In this document: one piece after another, positions 50,921 through 58,750 of the stretch | How positions within the stretch are numbered: position 1 is the first letter of the stretch | Layout: each line of letters begins with the position of its first letter | Source: Arthrobacter sp. SPG23 | GTDB lineage: Bacteria; Actinomycetota; Actinomycetes; Actinomycetales; Micrococcaceae | Assembly (NCBI RefSeq): GCF_000876655.1 | Contig: NZ_JYCN01000032.1 | Coordinates: 62,001-126,000, forward strand | DNA: 64,000 nucleotides | Reading direction: 5' to 3' | Made by a program: the position numbers and the translations under genes | The notes under the pieces: generated by a model | Told to the model about the DNA's origin: nothing | The model's database searches: none | The model's input: the letters and a program-made list of their open reading frames with translations, nothing else

Positions 50921-51018
50921 CCGCCGTCGTGACCCTGTTTCGAAACAGGACGGGACGGGACACGGCGGGTCCTCGGAAAATCCGGCAAGTCTCGCGCAAA
51001 AGAAGGTCACGACGGCGG
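50921..51018. repeat. Compound palindromic element between convergent genes
   Basis: CCGCCGTCGTGACC (50921-50934) and its perfect complement GGTCACGACGGCGG (51005-51018) enclose a perfect 16-bp palindrome CCTGTTTCGAAACAGG (50934-50949). It fills most of the gap between the transporter and DNA ligase stops. It shares the GTCGTGA core with the pca inverted repeat. It may be a bidirectional terminator or a dispersed palindromic repeat. Confidence 0.6.
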
Positions 51019-51073
51019 TCCGTCCCCTCCCGGGGCGGGCCGCCGGTATTTAAGGCACCGGAGTTTAGGCGGG

Positions 51074-52156
51074 TCAGGTGGCCAGCACGTCGGCGAGGTC
51101 GTACTTGACGGGCTCTTCCAGCTGGTCATAGGTGCAGGATTCCGGGTCCCGGTCTGGCCGCCAGCGGACGAACTGCGCGGTGTGGCGGAACCGTTCGCCT
51201 TCCATGTGGTCGTACTTCACTTCCAGCACCCGCTCGGGCCGGAGGGGGACGAAGGACAGGTCCTTGCCCGCGCTCCACCGGCTGCCTTCGGCGTTCCGCG
51301 GCGTCCGGCTGCCCTCCTCCTGCTTGGCCCAGGCCCAGGGGTGGCTGTCGAAGTCCGTCACCAGGGGCTGGAGTTCCTCGAACAAGTCCTTGCGGCGCTG
51401 CATCGGGAAGGCACCCACCACGCCCACACTGGCCAGTTTGCCGTCGCCGTCGTAGAGCCCCAGCAGCAGGGAACCGATCCGGTCCGGCCCGCTGGTGTGC
51501 ACGCGGTAGCCGGCCAGGACGCAGTCCGCCGTGCGTTCGTGCTTGACCTTGAGCATCACTCGTTTGTCCGGCTGGTAGCTGCCGTCCAGCGCTTTGGCCA
51601 CGATGCCGTCCAGGCCGGCGCCCTCGAACTGGTGGAACCACTGCTGCGCGGTGCCGTTGTCCCGGGTGGTGGAGGTCAGGTGGACCGGCGCGGAACTGGC
51701 CGCGAGTGCCTTCTCCAGCATGCTGCGCCGCTCCGAAAACGGGCGGCCGGTGAGGTCCTCGTCGTCGAGGGCCAGCAGGTCGAATGCCACGAAGCTGGCG
51801 GGCGTCTGCGCGGCGAGGAGCTTCACCCGGCTGGCGGCGGGGTGGATCCGCTGCTGGAGGGTCTCGAAGTCCAGGCGGTCACCGGACGCACCCACCAGGA
51901 TGATTTCGCCGTCAAGAACGCAGCGGGGCGGCAGGTTCACCTTCAGCGCCTCGACGAGCTCGGGGAAGTAGCGGGTCATGGGTTTGCCGTTGCGGCTGCC
52001 GATCTCCACTTCGTCGCCGTCCCGGAAGATGATGGACCGGAAGCCGTCCCACTTGGGTTCAAAGCTCCATCTCGGGCCGGAATCCGGGACCTCGGGCAGG
52101 GTGCTGACGGCTTTGGCCAGCATGGGCGCGATCGGGGGCATCACCGGCAGTTGCAT
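51074..52156 (-). CDS. ATP-dependent DNA ligase (LigC-like)
   Basis: A 360-residue ligase. The adenylated lysine motif is EPKWDGFR (Lys near residue 38), followed by VLDGEIIL, SFVAFDLLAL, LDGIVAK and MLKVKHERTADCVLAGYR, motifs III to V of the nucleotidyltransferase superfamily; an OB domain makes up the last ~120 residues. There is no polymerase or nuclease domain, so it resembles the stand-alone LigC of mycobacteria, implicated in end joining or repair. No ku gene is adjacent. The ATG at 52156 begins MQLPVMPPIAPML. Confidence 0.9.
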   Translation of the reverse strand: MQLPVMPPIAPMLAKAVSTLPEVPDSGPRWSFEPKWDGFRSIIFRDGDEVEIGSRNGKPMTRYFPELVEALKVNLPPRCVLDGEIILVGASGDRLDFETLQQRIHPAASRVKLLAAQTPASFVAFDLLALDDEDLTGRPFSERRSMLEKALAASSAPVHLTSTTRDNGTAQQWFHQFEGAGLDGIVAKALDGSYQPDKRVMLKVKHERTADCVLAGYRVHTSGPDRIGSLLLGLYDGDGKLASVGVVGAFPMQRRKDLFEELQPLVTDFDSHPWAWAKQEEGSRTPRNAEGSRWSAGKDLSFVPLRPERVLEVKYDHMEGERFRHTAQFVRWRPDRDPESCTYDQLEEPVKYDLADVLAT

Positions 52157-52250
52157 AACGCCCATTCTTGCCGGGAGGTCCGCTCCGCACCACCCCTGCG
52201 GGCCGGGAACCTCCGCGGCAGCGCCCCGGGCCGCGCTGGAATCAGCGCGC

Positions 52251-53624
52251 CTACAGGGCCTTGACCGCCCCCAGGACCTTGGTCAGCGAATCCTTCGCGT
52301 CGCCGAACAGCAGCGTGGTCTGCGGTTCGTACAGCAGTTCGTTCTCGATGCCCGCAAAGCCCGGCCGCATGGAGCGCTTCAGGAACACCACCTGACGGGC
52401 GTCGGCCACTTCCAGAATGGGCATGCCGAAGATCGGCGAACCCGAGGACGTCTTCGCTGCCGGATTGACCACGTCGTTGGCGCCCACCACCAAGGCAACG
52501 TCGGCGGTCTTGAATTCCGAGTTGATCTCGGTCATTTCCTTCAGCTCCTCGTACGGCACATTGGCTTCGGCCAGGAGCACGTTCATGTGCCCGGGCATCC
52601 GGCCGGCCACGGGATGGATGGCGAAGTCCACCTGGATTCCGCGCAGCTGCAGGGCCTTGGCCAGTTCCGCGGCGGTGTGCTGGCCCTGGGCCACGGCCAG
52701 GCCATAGCCGGGAACGATGATCACGCGCTGCGCGTAGCCCAGCAGGACGGCGACGTCCTCCGCGCTGGAGGAGCGCACGGGCCGCTCACTGACCGCGGTG
52801 GAGCCCGCCGTCGAGCCTCCCCTGAACGCCCCGAACAGGATGCCGGCCACGCTGCGGCCCATGGCCGCAGCCATGGCGCGGGTCAGGATGGTGCCTGAGG
52901 CTCCCACCAGCGTGCCGGCCACGAGCAGCAGCACGTTGCCCAGCACCAGGCCCGAGGCCGCGACGGCCAGGCCGGTGAAGGCGTTCAGCAGCGAAATGAC
53001 GATCGGCACATCCGCCCCGCCCACCGGCAGCACCAGGAAAATACCCGCGGCGAGTCCCAGCACCAGCAGCACCAGGGCCAGCGGCAGCGAGCCGGTCAGG
53101 ACGACGGCGGCGCCTGCACCCAGCGCGGCGAGCAGCACCGCCGTCATGATCACGGGAAGTCCGGGGAAGACCACCGGCCGGGTGGTCATCAGCTCCTGAA
53201 GCTTGGCGAAGGTCACGGCGGAACCGGCGAAGGACACCGCGCCCACCAGCAGGGTGAAAGCGATGGCCAGGCGGACCCACGCGTCCTCAGTATGCGCCAG
53301 CTCAAGCAACGCCACGAGGGCAGCAGCGCCGCCGCCCACGCCGTTGAACGCGGCAACGAGCTGCGGCATCTGCGTCATTTTGACGCGCCGTGCCACAGGA
53401 GCGGCCACGGCGGTGCCCACGGCAATCGCGCCAAGGATCCACGGAATGTTGTCCAGCCGCGCCGACAGGAACACGGTTGCCACGCCCAAGACGGCTCCCG
53501 CGGCGCCCACAAGGTTGCCTCGGCGGGCAGTTCGCGGCGAGTTTAGGCCCATGAGGGCCAGGATGAACAACACTGCTGCCACCAGGTAGAGGAGCCCCGT
53601 CCAGGCCGGGCCCAGGATGCTCAT
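52251..53624 (-). CDS. pntB: NAD(P) transhydrogenase, beta subunit
   Basis: A 457-residue membrane protein of the proton-translocating transhydrogenase. About nine hydrophobic helices precede the cytosolic NADP(H)-binding domain III (VIIVPGYGLAVAQGQHTAAELAKAL; HPVAGRMPGHMNVLLAEANVPYEEL; VVGANDVVNPAA), all hallmark PntB sequences. It couples hydride transfer between NADH and NADP+ to proton entry, supplying NADPH for monooxygenases and biosynthesis. Its start overlaps the small alpha subunit stop by 4 bp. Confidence 0.95.
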   Translation of the reverse strand: MSILGPAWTGLLYLVAAVLFILALMGLNSPRTARRGNLVGAAGAVLGVATVFLSARLDNIPWILGAIAVGTAVAAPVARRVKMTQMPQLVAAFNGVGGGAAALVALLELAHTEDAWVRLAIAFTLLVGAVSFAGSAVTFAKLQELMTTRPVVFPGLPVIMTAVLLAALGAGAAVVLTGSLPLALVLLVLGLAAGIFLVLPVGGADVPIVISLLNAFTGLAVAASGLVLGNVLLLVAGTLVGASGTILTRAMAAAMGRSVAGILFGAFRGGSTAGSTAVSERPVRSSSAEDVAVLLGYAQRVIIVPGYGLAVAQGQHTAAELAKALQLRGIQVDFAIHPVAGRMPGHMNVLLAEANVPYEELKEMTEINSEFKTADVALVVGANDVVNPAAKTSSGSPIFGMPILEVADARQVVFLKRSMRPGFAGIENELLYEPQTTLLFGDAKDSLTKVLGAVKAL

Positions 53625-53917
53625 CGCGGCCCCTTCCCGTCTCTGCGCCCGCGGAACATCTCCAGCATGCGGTCGGTCACCACAAATCCGCCCACCAGGT
53701 TCGCAGTGGCCAGCACGACGGCGAGCAGCGCGACGGCGAGCACCCACGGGTCCGCAGCCTGGCCGGCCACGATGATGGCGCCCACCAGGATGATGCCGTG
53801 GATGGCATTGGCCCCGGACATGAGCGGCGTGTGCAAGGTGCTGGACACCTTTGAGACCACCTCGAAGCCCACGAAAACCGCCAGCACGGTGATGGTGAGC
53901 AGGCTGATGCCGTCCAT
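53621..53917 (-). CDS. pntA2: NAD(P) transhydrogenase, alpha subunit part 2 (membrane)
   Basis: A 98-residue, three-helix membrane subunit (LLTITVLAVFVGFEVVSKVSSTLHTPLMSGANAIHGIILVGAI), equal to the C-terminal membrane part of E. coli PntA. The split alpha subunit is usual in actinobacteria and alphaproteobacteria. It overlaps both neighbours by 1-4 bp. Loss of either neighbour would make it non-functional. Confidence 0.94.
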   Translation of the reverse strand: MDGISLLTITVLAVFVGFEVVSKVSSTLHTPLMSGANAIHGIILVGAIIVAGQAADPWVLAVALLAVVLATANLVGGFVVTDRMLEMFRGRRDGKGPR

Positions 53918-55128
53918 TAGGCCACCCCCTCGTTTGCGGGCCGGTTCCCGGGCTCCCCGGGAACAGACTCACCGGGAACGGGCTCCTCGGACAGCGCGAG
54001 CACCTCCGCCGTGGGCGCGTGCCGCACCTCGCCGTCGTGCGTCAGGCACGTGCCTGCCACCACCTCGTCCTTGAAGTCCAGGGACAGGGTTCCTTCCCGG
54101 ACCACCAGGGCAAGCAGGTTGGCCACGTTCTTGGCGTAGAGCCGGGAGGCGTCCGCCGGCATGGCCGATGCGGCGTCTTTCAGGCCCACCAGCGTCACGG
54201 TGCCCTGGCCGTCTGCCGTGTCCACAGGGATGTCCTGGCCGGGCACTGACCCCTCCACGTTGCCGCCGGACTCCGCGGCGAGGTCCACCACCACGGAGCC
54301 CGGCCGCATTCCCTGCACCATTTCCCGGCTTACCAGGAGCGGGGCCCTCCGGCCGGGGACGGCCGCCGTCGTGATCAGCACATCCGCCTGGGCCACGTGC
54401 GGCGCCAGGAGCTGCCGCTGCAGGGCGCCTCGGTCCGCGCTCAGCTCGCGGGCATAGCCGCCTGCGGCCTCTGCCGTCTCCAGGTCGAGCTTGATGAAGG
54501 TTCCGCCCATCGAGGCGACCTCGTCTGCCGACGCTGGCCGGATGTCGTTCGCAGAAACCCGCGCACCCAGCCGTTTTGCCGTGCCGATGGCCTGCAGTCC
54601 GGCCACGCCTACGCCGAGCACCAGCACGCGAGCGGGCGGAACGGTCCCCGCCGCCGTCATAAAGAGCGGGAAGAACCTCGGCAGCCGGATGGCCGCTTCC
54701 AGTACGCAGCGGTAGCCGGCCACGAGGGCCTGGGAGGACAGGGCGTCCATCGACTGCGCCCGGGAGATCCGCGGCACCAGTTCCATCGCGAAGGAGGTCA
54801 CCCCGGCGGCGGCCAGGGCCCGGACCGTGGGAAGTTCTGACGACGGCGACGCGAGGCCCGCGGTGACGGCCCCGCGGCGCAACGCCGCCGCCGTCGCCGG
54901 TTCCAGCGGCCGCACATGGGCGAGGATGTCGAGTGTGCCGGGGTCCAGTACGGGCACAATCCGGGCGCCCGCCCGGACATACGCGTCGTCGCTGTAGCCG
55001 GCCGCGGTTCCGGCCCGGGATTCGACCAGGACCTCAAGCCCCATGCCGATCAGTTGCTGCACCGTCTCCGGGGTTCCGGCAACCCGCCGTTCGCCCTCGC
55101 GGTGTTCCCGCGCAATGCCTAGCTTCAC
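53917..55128 (-). CDS. pntA1: NAD(P) transhydrogenase, alpha subunit part 1 (NAD-binding)
   Basis: A 403-residue soluble domain I, related to alanine dehydrogenase. VKLGIAREHREGERRVAGTPETV is the N-terminal signature, and VLVLGVGVAGLQAIGTAKRLGARVSANDIRP the NAD loop. The GTG at 55128 is chosen because GGGAG lies 6 bp upstream and the protein then begins like known PntA; an ATG 24 bp earlier lacks such a site. The C-terminal ~35 residues are a Pro/Gly/Glu-rich tail. First gene of the three-gene unit. Confidence 0.93.
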   Translation of the reverse strand: MKLGIAREHREGERRVAGTPETVQQLIGMGLEVLVESRAGTAAGYSDDAYVRAGARIVPVLDPGTLDILAHVRPLEPATAAALRRGAVTAGLASPSSELPTVRALAAAGVTSFAMELVPRISRAQSMDALSSQALVAGYRCVLEAAIRLPRFFPLFMTAAGTVPPARVLVLGVGVAGLQAIGTAKRLGARVSANDIRPASADEVASMGGTFIKLDLETAEAAGGYARELSADRGALQRQLLAPHVAQADVLITTAAVPGRRAPLLVSREMVQGMRPGSVVVDLAAESGGNVEGSVPGQDIPVDTADGQGTVTLVGLKDAASAMPADASRLYAKNVANLLALVVREGTLSLDFKDEVVAGTCLTHDGEVRHAPTAEVLALSEEPVPGESVPGEPGNRPANEGVA

Positions 55129-55312
55129 CCGCCACTCCCTTTCCAGCGTCATCGCTGTCCCGGGTCATCGCTGTCATTGGTCATCGCTGTCCCGGGTCGG
55201 TACTGGCTAGAGTCTATGCAGAAAGATCCGGCTCCGCTGGCTGACCCGGCATGATTCCGGGCGAAAGCGCCGTCCGTTGCGGTCCGACTTTCACGTCCGG
55301 TCCCGGAATTCC

Positions 55313-55341
55313 TCGACACGCCCCGCCACCGCCGGTAGACA
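55313..55341 (+). promoter_or_regulatory. Leaderless promoter of the LLM flavoprotein/GH13 operon
   Basis: TCGACA (55313-55318), 17-bp spacer, TAGACA (55336-55341) and the ATG 6 bp later. The hexamers match TTGACA in 5 of 6 and TATAAT in 3 of 6 positions. The distance implies that transcription starts at the A of the initiation codon. Confidence 0.6.
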
Positions 55342-55347
55342 TTAACG

Positions 55348-56334
55348 ATGGCAACTATCGGTTTTCACGCATCGCATGAACAGATCAGCCCGGGCCAACT
55401 GCTGAAGGACGTCCAACTGGCGGAACAGGCCGGGTTCGACGCCGCTATGTGCTCGGACCATATTGAGCCCTGGTCCGCCCGGCAGGGCCACTCCGGCTTC
55501 GCGTGGTCCTGGCTGGGGGCTGCGTTGGCCACCACCTCACTCCGTTTTGGCGTGGTCACGGCACCGGGCCAGCGCTACCACCCCGCGATCATCGCGCATG
55601 CCTCGGCCACCCTGGCGGACATGTTCCCGGGGCGGTTCTGGATGGCTCCGGGCAGCGGGGAGAACATGAATGAGCACATCACGGGGGACGCGTGGCCAGC
55701 CAAGGAAACCCGCCAGCAGCGCCTGGAGGAGTGCGTGGACGTCATCCGGCGCCTGCACAACGGCGAGGAAGTGACGCACCACGGGCTGGTCACCGTGGAA
55801 CAGGCACGCCTGTGGGACGTTCCGGAAACCAGGCCGCCGCTGATCGCCCCGGCCATCAGCGTGCAGACCGCCCGGCGCGCAGCGGCTTGGGCGGACGGCC
55901 TTGTCACCGTCAACCAGCCCCACGCGAAGCTGAAGGACATGCTCGCCGCCTACCGGGACAACGGGGGCAGGGGCAAGGCAGTGCTGCAGATCCACCTGTC
56001 CTGGGCACCGCGGGAGGAAGACGCGGTTTCGATAGCCCTGGACCAGTGGCGGTCCAACGTCTTCGCGCCGCCCATCCCCTGGGACCTTCCCACCGCAGCC
56101 CATTTTGACGGCGTCAGCACCGACGTCGGCGAGGACCAGGTCCGGAGGGCGGTCAACATCTCCTCCAGCCTGGACCAGCACGCCACATGGCTGCAGGAGT
56201 ACACGGACCTGGGCTTCGACGAGCTCTACCTGCACTTCGTGGGCCAGGAGCAGAAATCCTTCCTCGAGGCGTTCGCCGAACATGTCCTCCCCCGGCTGCG
56301 GGCTGGCGACCGGACCCGGGAGGTGACGGCGTGA
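55348..56334 (+). CDS. LLM-class flavin-dependent oxidoreductase (TIGR03885-like)
   Basis: A 328-residue TIM-barrel flavoprotein of the luciferase-like monooxygenase superfamily. Visible elements are AEQAGFDAAMCSDHIEPWSARQGHSGFAWSWLGAALATTSLRFG, AHASATLADMFPGRFWMAPGSGENMNEHI and the C-terminal LYLHFVGQEQKSFLEAFAEHVLPRL. It resembles the group named TIGR03885, thought to use FMN rather than F420; substrate unknown. It is apparently transcribed as a leaderless message, and its stop overlaps the GTG of the GH13 gene. Confidence 0.83.
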   Translation: MATIGFHASHEQISPGQLLKDVQLAEQAGFDAAMCSDHIEPWSARQGHSGFAWSWLGAALATTSLRFGVVTAPGQRYHPAIIAHASATLADMFPGRFWMAPGSGENMNEHITGDAWPAKETRQQRLEECVDVIRRLHNGEEVTHHGLVTVEQARLWDVPETRPPLIAPAISVQTARRAAAWADGLVTVNQPHAKLKDMLAAYRDNGGRGKAVLQIHLSWAPREEDAVSIALDQWRSNVFAPPIPWDLPTAAHFDGVSTDVGEDQVRRAVNISSSLDQHATWLQEYTDLGFDELYLHFVGQEQKSFLEAFAEHVLPRLRAGDRTREVTA

Positions 56335-58022
56335 GGATCGCGGAGACGTCCGATCTGTGGTGGAAGAACGCCGTGGTGTACTGCCTCGATCCGGAAACCT
56401 TCTTCGACGACGACGGCGACGGCACCGGGGATTTCGGCGGGCTGACCCAGCGCGTGGACTACCTGGCGGCGCTGGGCGTCACCTGCATCTGGCTCATGCC
56501 GTTCTACCCCTCGCCGGACCGGGACGACGGCTACGACATCACCGACATGTACGGCGTCGACCCGCGCCTGGGCACCCTGGGCGACGTGGTGGAGTTCATC
56601 CGGACAGCGAAGGACCGGGGAATGCGGGTGATCGCGGATTACGTCATCAACCACACCTCGGACAAGCACCCCTGGTTCAAGGAATCCCGGAAGTCCGTGG
56701 ACAACCCTTACCGCGACTACTACGTGTGGCGGAAAGACACTCCCCCGGACACGTCGGAACAGGTGGTGTTCCCCGGTGAGGAAAACTCCATCTGGACCCA
56801 GGACAAGGCCACCGGCGAGTGGTACCTGCACATGTTCGCCAAGCACCAGCCGGACCTGAACGTCGCCAATCCGAAGGTCCGGGACGAGATCGCCAAGTCC
56901 ATGGGTTTCTGGCTGCAGATGGGACTGGACGGGTTCCGGCTGGATGCGGTGCCCTTCTTCCTGGAGCTGCAGGGCGTGTCCAAGGAGGACGCGGCGAAGA
57001 TCGACCCGCACGACTACCTGGCCGCGCTGCGCAGCTTCCTGAACCGGCGCAACGGCAGCGCGGTGCTCCTAGGCGAGGTCAACCTCCCCTACAAGGAACA
57101 GCTGAAATACTTCGGCGGACCTGACGGCAACGAACTGAACATGCAGTTCGACTTCCTGAGCATGCAGAACCTCTACCTGTCCCTGGCCAGGGAGGACGCC
57201 CGGCCGCTGGCCAAAACCCTGGCCGGCAGGCCGCCCATCCATCCGGACAACCAGTGGGCCATGTTCGTCCGCAACCATGATGAGCTGACCCTGGACAAGC
57301 TCAGCGACGAGGAACGCGCGGAGGTTTTCGCCGCCTTCGGCCCGGACCCGGACATGCAGATGTACGGCCGGGGACTCCGGCGCCGCCTGCCGCCGATGCT
57401 CGACGGCGATCCCGCACGGATCCGCATGGTCTATTCGCTGATGTTCTCCCTTCCCGGAACCCCCGTCCTTTTCTACGGCGAGGAGCTCGGGATGGGTGAG
57501 GACCTGCGGGCCAAGGGCCGCTCCGCCGTCCGCTCCCCCATGCAATGGACCGACACGGCAAACGGCGGCTTTTCCACCGCCCCGGCGGACAAGCTGGTGG
57601 CGCAGGTGGTTGACGGCTACTTCGGGCCTAAGAACATCAACGCTGCCCAGGCAAAACGCGACCCGGACTCGCTGTGGAACTTCATCGCCGCACTCATCCG
57701 CAGCTACCGGGAGAGCCCGGAACTGGCCTGGGGCGACTTTGAGCTCATCAAGCAGGCCAATCCCGGCGTGCTCCTGCACAGCTGTACGCGCGCGGGTTCG
57801 ACGCTGGTCCTGGCGCACAATATGGCAGCCCAGCCGGCGTCCGTTACGGCAAAGGTTGTTTCCCCGGAAGATCCCAAGGAGACCTTCGACGGCGCCGTCC
57901 TGCTGGACCTGCTCGACGGCGAAAACGTGGCCTTGGCGGCCGACGGCGGCTTCGAACTGGAGCTGGAGCGCTATGGCTACCGCTGGTTCAGGGTCCAGCA
58001 CCCCGCCGATAGGCGGATATAG
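56331..58022 (+). CDS. GH13 alpha-amylase family enzyme (trehalose synthase-like)
   Basis: A 563-residue glycoside hydrolase family 13 enzyme. Conserved regions in order: DYVINHTSDKHPWF, GFRLDAVPFF (nucleophile Asp), LLGEVN (acid/base Glu) and FVRNHDEL (transition-state Asp). YDITDMYGVDPRLGT and WFKESRK are typical of the trehalose synthase/oligo-1,6-glucosidase group, and the C-terminal beta domain ends with GYRWFRV. It may isomerise maltose to trehalose, or hydrolyse alpha-glucosides; TreS proteins usually carry KxxR/Y motifs I cannot verify. The GTG start overlaps the flavoprotein stop (GTGA), so the two are coupled. Confidence 0.85.
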   Translation: MRIAETSDLWWKNAVVYCLDPETFFDDDGDGTGDFGGLTQRVDYLAALGVTCIWLMPFYPSPDRDDGYDITDMYGVDPRLGTLGDVVEFIRTAKDRGMRVIADYVINHTSDKHPWFKESRKSVDNPYRDYYVWRKDTPPDTSEQVVFPGEENSIWTQDKATGEWYLHMFAKHQPDLNVANPKVRDEIAKSMGFWLQMGLDGFRLDAVPFFLELQGVSKEDAAKIDPHDYLAALRSFLNRRNGSAVLLGEVNLPYKEQLKYFGGPDGNELNMQFDFLSMQNLYLSLAREDARPLAKTLAGRPPIHPDNQWAMFVRNHDELTLDKLSDEERAEVFAAFGPDPDMQMYGRGLRRRLPPMLDGDPARIRMVYSLMFSLPGTPVLFYGEELGMGEDLRAKGRSAVRSPMQWTDTANGGFSTAPADKLVAQVVDGYFGPKNINAAQAKRDPDSLWNFIAALIRSYRESPELAWGDFELIKQANPGVLLHSCTRAGSTLVLAHNMAAQPASVTAKVVSPEDPKETFDGAVLLDLLDGENVALAADGGFELELERYGYRWFRVQHPADRRI

Positions 58023-58053
58023 CGCAGGCGGATATAGCTCCGGCGGATCTGAC
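58012..58053 (+). repeat. 15-bp tandem repeat across the GH13 stop codon
   Basis: GGCGGATATAGCGCA, GGCGGATATAGCTCC and GGCGGATCTGAC follow each other in register. Because the unit is 15 bp, each copy carries an in-frame stop (TAG, TAG, TGA), so the gene ends in three successive RRI-stop units. One of three stop-spanning duplications in the window. Confidence 0.75.
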
Positions 58054-58211
58054 GCCGGCCAGAAAGCTGCTGTCAGCTGCGGAAACAACAGAGGCGCAGA
58101 AAACTAACGCGGCCATTACCGGCATGAAACGCGGCGGCAACAATGGCGCAGGACACTGGATGTGCCGGCAAATGCTGGCACCAGCCCAAGCCCCAGCTCA
58201 GGAGGCCCGCC

Positions 58212-58448
58212 ATGTTGAAGGAAGCCAAAGCCCATGTAACCCGCGTTCGCGCCCTGGACCAGTTGCACCGCGGCGACGAGATCGAAGCCCGCCTCTCGGT
58301 GGGTCCCAGCTATGACGATGTGGTGATCCGCCGGGGCCGTGTGCAGGAGACTGCACCGGGCATCGGCGTCGTGTGGATCATGGACCGTCAGACCGGGATG
58401 CGCAAAGCGATCAACACGGACGAATGCAGCGTCTGGCGAGTAGCCTGA
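58212..58448 (+). CDS. Small conserved-looking protein of unknown function (78 aa)
   Basis: A 78-residue soluble, basic protein (MLKEAKAHVTRVRALDQLHRGDEIEARLSVG...YDDVVIRRGRVQETAPGIGVVWIMDRQTGMRKAINTDECSVWRV). The alternating hydrophobic pattern suggests a small beta-barrel, but I do not recognise a family. GGAGG lies 6 bp before the ATG, supporting translation. It follows the GH13 gene by 189 bp and ends 5 bp before the convergent MoaD-like gene. Function unknown. Confidence 0.65.
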   Translation: MLKEAKAHVTRVRALDQLHRGDEIEARLSVGPSYDDVVIRRGRVQETAPGIGVVWIMDRQTGMRKAINTDECSVWRVA

Positions 58449-58453
58449 GCCCT

Positions 58454-58741
58454 TCAGCCGCCGGCCACGGACTGGATGATCACCACTTCCTGACCGGCAG
58501 CCACTTCAGTTTCCAGTCCCCGCAAGCGCCGGACCTCATCCCCGTTCACGTAAATATTCACGTAGCGGCGGAGGGTGCCGGTTTCATCCCTCAAACGCCT
58601 CGCAAGCACCGGATAATCCCCGGCCAGCGAGTCCAGCAAGAACCCCACAGTCACCGCACCGTCGGCGGGCGTAGTCAGGATGGACTGCCCGCCGGCGAGC
58701 GGCTGGAGGACACTGGGCAGCACCACGCTGATGTCAGCCAC
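58454..58741 (-). CDS. MoaD/ThiS family ubiquitin-like sulfur carrier protein
   Basis: A 95-residue beta-grasp protein ending in SVAGG, the C-terminal diglycine that MoeB/ThiF-type enzymes adenylate and thiocarboxylate. VGFLLDSLAGDYPVLARRLRDETGTLRRYVNIYVNGDEVRRLRGLETEVAAGQEVVIIQ is the full fold. No molybdopterin or thiamine genes are nearby; instead it follows a BNR-repeat protein gene by 9 bp, suggesting a dedicated role with that protein. The start codon is GTG. Confidence 0.85.
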   Translation of the reverse strand: MADISVVLPSVLQPLAGGQSILTTPADGAVTVGFLLDSLAGDYPVLARRLRDETGTLRRYVNIYVNGDEVRRLRGLETEVAAGQEVVIIQSVAGG

Positions 58742-58750
58742 AACGGACCC

